Shown here one piece after another: positions 34,289 through 44,744 of a DNA stretch of 64,000 nucleotides; position 1 is the first letter of the stretch; each line of letters opens with the position of its first letter. Both the position numbers and the translations under genes were made by a program. The DNA comes from Cryptomeria japonica (taxonomy: Eukaryota > Streptophyta > Pinopsida > Cupressales > Cupressaceae). Location of the stretch: the NCBI RefSeq assembly GCF_030272615.1, contig NC_081413.1, positions 22,258,501 through 22,322,500 of the forward strand, given 5' to 3'. The notes below the pieces were generated by a model, which had not been told where the DNA came from, searched no databases, and saw nothing but the letters and a program-made list of their open reading frames with translations.

Positions 34289-36736
34289 TGTTGGCATTGG
34301 TTTGTCATTGATGTAAACCGGTATGTGATGTTTACTAGTATGAGAGATGCATGTACAATAGTGTCAAGGAGGAGTACAGGTTGAGATATCTTTGATATTA
34401 CCTTGTGTTACAGAACATCGATAAGGTAAGGAGGAGTACCCTGGGACTCACTAGTACACAAGTTAGTGCCCAACGTGTGTGGATGAGATGGTAAGGTTAT
34501 TAGTACCGGTACAGTGTATCACTAGCAAGAAAAGTATGTCATCTAGCAAGTGAAGTGTTGATAATGAGTAGAATGCTTGGATGGTGTTTGTGATGAAGAG
34601 GCAGAATGTTACTTGAATCACATCAACATTAGAAGAGAAGAATGAACAGGTCACCAAAATGTTGTGAGGTTGCAGAACAGAAGGACTCCCTCTAGATGAA
34701 GATGTAGTCATCATGAGAAGTAGTGACTGACAGTGAAAGTGCCCACACCAGATCTCATATGCCTGTTTGAAGATATGTTGCACAAATAGGGAAGTCACAT
34801 GAGTACATTGCAGGATGCAGATGACAAGGTGTCAGTCCACCAGTAAGTGGAGATTATCTCCTATTATGCATAGTGTGCATCATAGTTCCATGAGATAAGG
34901 TAAATGAGGCAAAGGAAAGTTCTTGAAGGTTCACACAGGATCTACTGGTGAATTTAGGGAATGCCTTAAGTGCATGAGAACAAGAATATGCACTGGACCG
35001 ACAGAGAAGGTAAGTTAGGTCGCCAAAACAGATGGACTGTGATGTGTTTTTCATCTTGACAAACTGGTTGTGATATGGTTCAAGCTGATAAAGGAGAAGG
35101 CAAGGCTGAGAAGATGCAAACAAATAAATGTGGCATGATTGAAGATGGAGTTTGCTGAAGGTTGATGACTTAGATTCATCGAGAGGTTTTACCGGTATGA
35201 ATGCTTACTAGTAATATGGACAAGGTGCAGATGCAGAAGACTTCCCACATTGTGGGAATGTGCATGTTTTGGATAGACATGTATGGCAACCGATTAAGGG
35301 GCTCCACCGATAGTTCAGCTAAGTGCAGACATGAAGGCTAACCAGTAGAGTGCCAGATATCGACAGAGAAGAGAAACCGGTATAGTGGTTGGTCAGTGAT
35401 CCTATCTAGACCGACATGAAGAGTCAAGATGTTAGTTGGTTGACATAGATGCCACATGGAGTCAAGGTGGCGGACCTACATTTGAATGCAAAAGAAATAT
35501 ACACCATCGGGGTAGTTGTAGAGTTGGATGACATTAATGGAAGATCCCAAAATCATGGGACGTGTTGCAAAACTATTGCAGAGGTTTGTGGCTTGAGGTC
35601 TGGAGGACAACTTAGAGTCAACTAAGAGTGATTGAGGAGATCAAGGTGGATGAAGGAAACATCAAGACCGATCTTGGTTTTTGACAAAAAAATCAGCCGA
35701 TAAGGGAAAAAGTAGATCGCTAGAGATAGAAGGTGTGATCAAGAAGGCACGATAATGGTGGAGTTGTACAGTTACTTATCTAGGTGATTAGATCAGGCAA
35801 GATCTGATTGGATTTAGTTTGCCTCAAGGGTGATTAGGGAACCCTAACCACCTAGATTTGTAAATTGTCTTTTGGCGGGAAAACCAGACTATAAATATGC
35901 AAGTCAAGGACATAGTTAAGTGCTACTAAATGGAAGAAGAGTGTGTTGTTGTGAAGTATTACTTCTTCATATGAGAGAAAATCAACCAAGTACTCAATGA
36001 GTATCTGAGAAGAGAGCGAGAGTGAGGGAGAATCGGGTTGAAGTGTTCAATTGGTAGAAGAGCACAACCAATAGTGTCCATACCAGTAGAGCAGAAGTGA
36101 AGGAAGCTCTAGAGAAAACAGATAGAAAACCAAAAAAGAGTTGTACTGGTAAAGAGAAGAGAGTAAGGTGGAGATCTAGTAGAGAAGAAGAAGAGGAGAG
36201 GTGTACTGGTAGAGTTTGCTGGCAGAGAAGTAGCATATGAGAGCATCAGGAGAAGTGTACTAGTGTAGCAGAGAAGTTATGTCACCGACATAGTAAGGTA
36301 TATAAAAGGGTTACAAGATTCACTTGTAACAAGACAACTAATTTTGTAAATGAAGTTTTTATTGGGATCACCAAGTTGTAGCTCGGTGCAGGGGTTGTAG
36401 CTCCTATGGGTTGTAGCCCATAAAAGAGTTTGGCATTGGTGCTCCTTGGGTTGGTGCCCTAAATATTGTAATAGAGTTTTCATTATAAGGCCTGATTGGA
36501 GCAGTAGAGTCGAGGAAAATTGCTCATCAAGTTTTTTCCCATCTTGGGTTTTCCCTCGTATATGTTGGTGATATGTGATGTTCCCTTATGTGATTACATT
36601 TGTGTTGGTCTCCCCACTAACTAGTAAGACTACATTGTGTTAGATCTCAAAACCAGTATACACACCTAGGTTATAAAAGGGAAAAGTTTGAGAGCCACTG
36701 ATTCACCCCCCTCTCAGTGGTTCATTTTGTCTAACA
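34289..36736 (+). repeat. Copia-3 3' LTR
   Basis: 2448 bp, TGTTGGCATTGGTTTGTC to TTTTGTCTAACA, aligned with the 5' LTR. It includes about 95 bp near 36380-36480 (GGTTGTAGCTCCTATGGG and following) that is shortened in the 5' copy. Confidence 0.9.
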
Positions 36737-39700
36737 GTAACATGACCTTGTAGGACCAGATGACTCGTTTGTATGTTTCACAGGCGTTGATAAATTCATT
36801 ACCAAAGTTTGGCAATTTTTTGCGCTTTGAACAGTTGAGTGTGATTGTTGGTAAGGTATGGATTTGATTGATCAGACGAGTTGGAGAGAAAAAAAAACCT
36901 TCCCTAGTGTAAAATTTACCACATAAACATGTATGAGTTGACAGTTCGATGCCATGATGAATGGATTGAAAGTTATGACATTGTGTAACTTTTTATTATA
37001 CTAATTTGACACTTTTTGTTGCAACCGAGAAAGTGTCACCATGGGAAAATGGATCTGAGTCTTCCAAAATTGAGAGAATTTTTGTAAAGTATCATAACAT
37101 GATCTCATAAGATTAGACGATTAGTTGGTATATCTCATGGGCGTCGAGAAACATGTCGCCAAAGTTTGACAATTTTTTGCGCTTTGAGCACTTAAGTGCG
37201 ATGGCCGGTAGGGTGTCGCCCAAATTGCTTGGACAAGTTTGAGAGAATAATGATGGTATTCCTAGCATAAACCCAGCCACATGGACACATACAAGCTGAT
37301 GGTTTGGTCCCACAATGATCGGATTGAAAGTTAGGGTATTGTGCAACTTTTCATTATACTCATCTAACGCTTTTTGTCACAACCCAGAAAGTTTTACCAT
37401 GGGAAAATTTATTTGGGTCTTCTGAAATAAAGAAATTTTTTGTAGAGTGTCATAATATGACCCCGTAGGATTAGACAACTCATTTGTATGTCTCATGGAC
37501 ACTGAGAAACGTGTCACTTAAGTTTGACAAATTTTCACACTTTTCGCACTTAATTGCGATGCATGGTAGGGTGTGGCCTGGATTGATCAGATGAGTTTGA
37601 GGGTAGAATGAAGGCATTACTAGCATAAAAATGGCCACATGGACACATACAAGCTGACAGTTTGGTGACATGACGAATGGATTGAAAGTTAGGGTGTTGT
37701 GCAACTTTGAATTATACTCATCTAATGCTTTTTGTCATAACCGAGAAAGTGTCGTCACAATAAAATGGATTTGGGTCTTCTGAAATAGAGAGAGGTTTTT
37801 GTAGAGTGTTGTAACATGACCCCATAGGATCAGATGGCTCATTTGTATGTCTCATGAGCACTGAGAAACATGTCACCAAAGTTTGACAACTTTTCGTACT
37901 TTTTGCACTTAAGTGCAATGGCTGGTAGGGTGTGGCCCGAATTTATCAGATGAGTTGTAGACAGGAATGAAGGCATCCCTAGCATAAACTCAACCAACCT
38001 GATGCATACGAGCTGATGGTTTGCTGCCATGACAAATGAATTGAAAGATAGGGCATTGTACAAATTTTCATTATACTCCTGTGATTCTTTTTCTCACAAC
38101 AAAAAAAATGTCGCCACAAGGAATTGGATCCGGGTCTTCCAAAATAAAGAGAGGTTTTTGTAGAGTGTCATAACATGACACCATAGGATTAGATGGCTCA
38201 TTTGTATGTCTCATGAGCTCCGAGAAACGCGTCACCGAATATTGACAATTTTGAGCACCTTGAGTACTTAAGCGAGTTCACTGGTAGGGTGTGAACCCGC
38301 ATCGATCGAGAAAGTTCTAGAGAGGAACAAAGGAATTCCTAGTGTATATTGCACCACCAAGACCCATATGAGTTGAGGGTCCGATGCCATGATGAATGAA
38401 TTGAATGATGGGACATTGTACAACTTATCATTATACTCATGTGACTCTTTTTCTAGCAACCGAGAAAGTGTCACTAGAAGAAATTGGATCTATATCTACC
38501 AAAACTGAGAGAAATGTTTGTAGACTGTCATAACATGAACCCATAGTATCAGACAACTCATTTGTATTTCTTACGGGTGTAAAGAAACGTGTTACCAAAT
38601 TTTGACATTTTTTTATGCTTTGAGCACTTTAGGGATTTTTCTACTACGATGTGGCCCGCATCGATTGCTCGAGTTTTAGAGAGGAACAAAGGAATTACTA
38701 GTATAAACTCATCCACCTAGATGAGTACACAGTGACGATTCGGTGCCCCAATGAGTAGATTAAAAGATGAGGCATTAAGAAACTTTTCATTAAACTCATG
38801 TGATGCTTTTTCTTGCCACTGAGAAAGTGTCACCACAAGCAATTGGATCCAAGTGTAGCTGAACTAGGAGATATTTTTTAGAGTGGCATGTAATGACCTC
38901 ATAGGATCAAAAGACTCATTCGTATGTCTTACTAGTCTCAAGAAACATGTTGCCGAATTTTGACAATTTTGCACACTTTGAGCACTTTAGGGATTTTTTT
39001 ACTACGGTGTGACCCGCATCAATAAAGCTAGGGAATTCCTAGGATAAACTTGGCCACCTAGATGCATATGCACTAACAGTTTAGTACAATGACGAACGGA
39101 TTGAAAGATGAGGCATTGCACAACTTTTCATTAAATTCATGTGACACTTTTTCTTAGAATCGAGAAAGTGTCACCACACGTAATTGGATCTGATTCTACC
39201 TGAACCAAGAGAGGTTTTTCTAGAGTGGCATACCATGACCCTATAGGATTAGAAGACTCATTCATGTGTATTATAGGCACCAAGAAACCTATTGCCAAAT
39301 TTTGACAATTTCTCACTTTGAGCACTTCAGGGATTTTGCTGCTACAATGTGGCCCACATCAGTCAAGTGAGTTAAAGAAAGGAATGAAGGAATTCCTAGA
39401 GTAAACCAATCCACCTAGATTCATACGAGATGATGGTTTAGTTCCATGACAAACAAGTTGAAAGATGAGGCATTGTGCAACTTTTCATTATAATCATGTG
39501 ACGCTTTTTCTTGCAACCGAGAAAGTTTCTCAACAAAAAATTGGATTTGATTCTACGTGAAGTGTGAGAGGTTTTTTTAGAGTGGCATCTCAAGACCCAT
39601 TAGGATCAGACATCTCATTCATATTTCTTACGGGCATCGAGAAACATGTTGCCGAATTTTGACAATTTTGAGCACTTTGAGCACTTTAGGGATTTTGCTG

Positions 39701-40050
39701 CTACGGTGTAGCCTACATTGATCGAGTGAGTTCAAGAGAGGAATGAAGGAATTCCTAGCATAAAACTAGCCACTTGGATGCATAAATGCTGATGGTTTGG
39801 TTTTATGATGGGTGGATTGAAAGATGAGGCATTGAGCAACTTTTCATTAAACTCGTGATGCTTTTTCTCGCAACCAAGAAAGTGTCGTCACAAGCAATTA
39901 GATCTGAGTCTACCTGAACTAAGAGAGATTTTTTTAGAGTGGAATCTCATGACCCTGTAGGATTAGATGGCTCATTTGTATGTCTTACAAGAAGCATGAA
40001 ATATGTTGCCAAATTTTGACAATTTTGAGCAGTTTGAGTGATTGACGACA
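36737..40050 (-). repeat. 359-bp satellite, array 2, right part (about 9.3 units)
   Basis: The AAGTTTGAC/AATTTTGAC landmark recurs at 36804, 37161, 37519, 37878, 38237, 38597, 38955, 39297, 39654 and 40011, a period of 357-360 bp with one short 342-bp step caused by a small deletion near 39025. Divergence grows toward 40 kb: units there read GGGATTTTGCTGCTACGG where earlier units read GATGGCTGGTAGGG. This gives two sub-families. Short ORFs within single units are by-products. Confidence 0.9.
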
Positions 40051-40268
40051 AGTGAGCAATTTTTACATTTTTACCCTATTGGCCTAAAGCTTTAGAAAAT
40101 GATCCCATATGATCTCTAATTATCCAGAATGACATGATTTACATAAAATAACAAAAAAAATACTAAAATATTTTTTTTTGATATTACGATGCCTCAAGTA
40201 TTCCAAAATTCAAGTCATATGTACATATATCGAAATATGATTGAGATTACTTTTTTTTGCATTTATAT
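40051..40268. other. AT-rich spacer between satellite and gene B copy 2
   Basis: It contains homopolymer A and T runs and no coding signal. It occupies the place of the minisatellite at 5560-5860 in copy 1. Confidence 0.4.
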
Positions 40269-43200
40269 TTAATCTAATGAGCCATTTGGATCTTCTCTAC
40301 TCTTTATCATGTCTAGTATCCCCTCATGGTAAGACTCATGAACCTTCCATAGGTTCTTATTTTAGTGGTCTACCCCCGTATTTGATCAATTAAACATTTT
40401 CAAATGCAACAACAAGGTTAGAATAATAAAGAATCTTGCTATGTGTCTTGAAGTCCTCGAACAACCATAAATTAGACATTTCATTGTGTACCTTCTAATC
40501 CATGTACCTATAACAACCACTAATTTTGTGGGGTACTCAATATTTTCTCCATCTACCATAAGGCCATCCAATTTCTTTTTTGTATCCACACAACAACACA
40601 AATAATAATGTGTTCCTTCTTTATTGTCCTCAACTGCAATAACTGCATAAACATACCTTGCAATGATAGTGAGATGAATTTATCAAACAACTAAGGTAAA
40701 ATATTGAAGTAAAATATTTTGCATGTGGATAGTTTACCCACTTGGACTAAATCTGACACATGATCAAAGCTAGCTGATGCTTCCATTTGTGTGTGTTTTA
40801 GCACACTCGAATGTCGATATGTCTCAAGTGGGATGAGAGGCCTTATACACCATTTGTCCACCCACTCCTTTAAATCACACTCATTATAGGCACCATCTCT
40901 ACATGAAGAACAATAGCATGCCATTCTTTGCATATGAATAGTCCATGAACCTACATTAGACCTTTGGAAAGAGTGTATCTCACTCAAACCTGTCAATGTA
41001 CAAAAATCTTCAAATTTTGCAATGTTAGTATCATCTACCAACCAACAAAATATGTGAAATAAAGACTTGCCTTCATTACCTGAACCCATTGTAGCATTTC
41101 AGTACTGAACAATTGATTTTGTATCTTTCAATTTTGCATTCTCTCTGTACTTTAACTCTTCTCATGCTAAAGCTCTTTTAATACATGCTCCTGCACCATC
41201 ATGCTCCCCCTTTCATTGCCTAGCCTCAGAGAAATTCCACATATGTTGAACACCAGTCAACTTATGCATCCTACTAAACCAATAAAACATCCAAGAGTTA
41301 TTGAACTATGATGAACAATTATTTGACCATATGATATGTCGATGGAATGATATGCCTCGGCTAACCAAATCATCATAGATTATCTAAAAACAACCTTGCA
41401 CAAACTCTATAGAGTGTGAGTGATTATCACTGATGTAAAAATGATACTCCCGCAATATCTTCTTGTCCTCCTCCATAATATAATGTGCATGAATGAATAC
41501 TATATTCACAAATATAGCAACCTGTGTGGAGTTGTAATATTGTGATTGCACCTCATTTTGTGGTTGTAGTGTGTAGTTCTTTGCAAAGTCAATAATTGAA
41601 ATGATTGTATCAAGTGGAAATGTGCCCTTGCATAACTTAAATTGCAAGTCGAACCAATGATCTCGATGGTTATGCCTTGCATACTCATACACTACACTCT
41701 CATGAAAGATGTCCATAAATTGATACACTAGAACCTTGTCACTAACCAATTCATACCTTTTTGCTTCTTTGCCATCTTTTAGCATGTAGGCCATTGTCTT
41801 ATATTTTCCAAATTCCACTAATTCATTACCAATTTCATGTGTACTATCCATATGTTGATAAATTTGTAAATGTTTCAATCCACCACAATGAAAATATTTT
41901 CCATCCAAGCAACACTTATTGTAATATAGTTGACCATCCACTCTTTCACATAAGATGGTAGATATGACTTCTCTTGATGATATTGGTGGACCATTTATGT
42001 TTCATTCTTGTAAAACATTGTTAGCATGCAAATCTATACATATGTTTCAATAAATACCATAATGGTTACAAAATTCAATATGTACTCTATAACAAGTTGT
42101 GCATGTTGGATTTATTTTGACATAAAAAGTCTTTACCATTTCAAAGAATCTTTGAATAATTTTAATTTGAGGATACATACATTGAAACTTGGCAAAAAAT
42201 TGTGTTTGTCATATCCAAAAAATGTTTTGGATGTGGATCATCGATTTTACTACAAATCCTACTTCTTACAACATCTCTTTGATTGGGAGAAATCCTTTTG
42301 GTATTCTTCCAAAAATCTTCAATTAGGGATATCAAGGCTTCAAAAATTGCTTTATCTTTCCACGATAATCTATCAAAGAATTCCCATAACTCATTATTAT
42401 CGAGATCCTCCATTATTTGTCACCTTCCCATAGCTCTCATTAGAGTTTGTCTACTTATCTTCAATTATTTACATGTATTTCTAATGAGGTGAGCTTTCTT
42501 AGTTTTAGTACTTACAATTGTTTATGTAATGACATGTCGTGTGGCATTACTATCTTTTGTGTGTGAGTTAGAACCCATACTATCATATGCATTCATCAAA
42601 TTCTTCATGATAGATTGTTCACTTGATTCAAATGATCTTCTTAGCCCAAGGGTATTCATTATGGGCCTAAATTTCAGATTTCTCATCATTTCAACAAATA
42701 GTTAACATCTTCTTGTCTCATTTAAAGGCTGAAAAAATATTTTCCATATTCGGTTACCATGTCTTTGACAAGTACACTTCAAAATCTTATCAACCATTGG
42801 TTTCAAAATGTTAGAATCAATATCAATCAAATACTTAGGCTTTCTATGCAAAACTCTAGGAGGTGTTCCCAAAATTTGAGATGAATCAAAATTAGGAATT
42901 CCAACAACATTAGGGATAGATGACATACCTTCAACCGGAGATAAAAATGATGAAATACCTTGAAATTGAGGTGTGCAAGATGGTGTAACTCCAATAATTG
43001 ATGTCAATCGTGATGTACTTGCAATGTCAAATGTCATAGAGGGAGTGCATTCAATATGAGATGTTGTAGATGCCAATGGTGTTCCTATAAGAGATGGTTT
43101 TCCTTCAACTTGAGATGTAAGAGATGGTGCGCCTTCAACTTGAATTGTGGTAGATGGCATGCTCTCAACCTCGGGATTCAATTGTCTCATTGCACGAAGT

Positions 43201-43403
43201 TTTTGCATTCATAGCCTTTGTGTGGCCAATTCAATCTGTCTCTTAGATTGGATGGATATTTCATGTTCCTCTTCAATTGGCACCTCTTCTTCTATGGTAT
43301 TTAATTTCCTTGCTTCACGAAGTTTCCTCATTCCTTCTCTTTTTTTTGCCTTCTTTGTTTTGCGCTCCTCTGGTGTTATATTTTTTAGTCATTTCCTCGG
43401 CAT
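40269..43403 (-). pseudogene. gene B copy 2: DDE transposase-like gene, nearly full span, degraded
   Basis: On the minus strand it starts at ATG 43403 (MPRK, then a stop) with a basic region TPEERKTKKAKKREGMRKL. A Ser/Pro/Thr-rich stretch with repeated VEGxPSL motifs follows (42702-43208), then RPIMNTLGLRRSF and a helix-turn-helix-like KISRQTLMRAM. Next are WEFFDRLSWKDKAIF, IEDFWKNTKRISPNQRDVV and DPHPKHFLDMT (42162-42413). The putative catalytic part holds IIDFAKNYTLQPQNEV, REYHFYISDNHSHSIEFV (41384-41650), IIWSNNCSS, MWNFSEARQ and KGEHDGAGACIKRAL (41150-41350). Then come EWVDKWCIRPLIPLETY (40850), an intron, and a C-terminal domain ending DPNGSLD at stop 40269-40271. The Asp/Glu motifs suggest a DDE nuclease; its family is not identified. 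The C-terminus matches copy 1. Confidence 0.62.
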
Positions 43404-43486
43404 GATGATGATTTCTACATGTAAATTCACATAAAAGAGATGAAATTTAGTTCATATAGAGAGTTCATGAGGCATAAGAAGGGTCA

Positions 43487-43621
43487 GTCCTAATGCATCT
43501 ATGATTGTCCTAATGATGTTAGGGCAGTCCTAATGTATCTATTACCATCCTAATCATGTTAGGTTGGTCCTAATGCATCTATGAGTGTCATAATGACGTT
43601 AGGGAAGTCCTAATGAAATAA
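43487..43621 (+). repeat. 40-bp tandem repeat, 3.3 units, upstream of gene B copy 2
   Basis: GTCCTAATG recurs at 43487, 43527, 43567 and 43607, exactly 40 bp apart, with inner text TCCTAATGATGTTAGG. It lies just 5' of the gene B start, a possible subterminal or promoter repeat. Confidence 0.85.
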
Positions 43622-44744
43622 GGTTTGTTCAATTTAATTAGAGATTATTCAATTAAAGAAAGGATGATTCAATTTAATATCACGGTTGGTCCATTTAATT
43701 ATTGTTCAAATTGTTCATATTAACTAGGAACATGTAACATAATCAAAATAAAATCAAACTTAAACATAATTTAAGAAAAAAAAAAGAAAAAATCAAATGG
43801 ATATGCTAATATGGTTATTAAAAATTGAAAATTATGCATATGTTAAAATGGATATATGAAATTGTAAATTTTTTCATACCTTCTAACAATTATTACATAA
43901 GATCTTAAAAAGGATGTATGAAAAATTGTAATTTTTTTATAAAACTACTAACCAAATAATTTTCTTATGCAACTCCCTTCAAATTCATTATTTAATCTAA
44001 TGTAAATCTAAAAGGATTATAATCAATTTTGACAAGGACACTTCTATTCTAAAATTTAAACAAAATAACACTTAATAAGTATTTAAATTCTAGAAACACG
44101 AAAATATTAGCTCAAATATTCAAATTTGATCTAAAAATTGTTATCTTCCTCTTCGACATTGTCAAATGAATAAAAAGGTGGTGGAGAGATGATGGAATAT
44201 ATAAAATAACCTTGCATCAAGTGTCAAAACCATGGAAAAGCATTTTTTTGTCTAATCATGCACAAAAAGCAGACAAAAAAAAAAGTATTTGGTCTTGGAT
44301 CATGACTCAAGGGTCTCATATTACTGGTTTTTAGTGTAGATCATTTGGCTAGTGCCAATATGAAGCTAGCCATATTTGGCACTAGACAAATGAATTCCAT
44401 TAAAATAACCTTTGACAAATTTGGAAAAATGTTGGAGACAAATAAGAGGAAAACAAAAAGAGATAAGGAAGGTGAAAAGTGAGAGACAAACACAAACACG
44501 TGACCCTCACCCATTAACCTTTTGGCCTCAATCAAAAAATCCAAACTCTATACAAATACTCTAAAAAGTCAAGTATACGTCAAATACTCTAAACCATGTA
44601 ATCAATATCCTTAAGCCTATAATCTATACTCTATACCCTATACTTGATAACCACAACCATAAAACTTAAAGGTCATTTAAACACTATAATGAATATCCTT
44701 AACCATAACACAATATACTAAATCCTCAACCCTATACAATAACC
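43622..44744. other. AT-rich unassigned sequence
   Basis: No coding frame is visible. Near 44340-44400 an inverted arrangement of GGCTAGTGCCAA and TTTGGCACTAG is seen, which recurs in altered form beyond the GA-rich block at 47620-47750. Confidence 0.45.

Larger units (their letters stand above)
28559..36736 (+). mobile_element. Copia-3: gag-only LTR retrotransposon with ~2.4-kb LTRs, inside the satellite
   Basis: The LTRs start TGTTGGCATTGG and end GTCTAACA. An initiator tRNA-Met PBS and a purine tract are in place. The 5-bp flanks read ATAAT on the left and GTAAC on the right, while uninterrupted satellite units read ATAAC; this fits a 5-bp target duplication with one later transition on each side. 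The interior is only 3.4 kb, with a degraded gag and no pol motif. The element split the satellite array after the array had formed. Confidence 0.9.
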
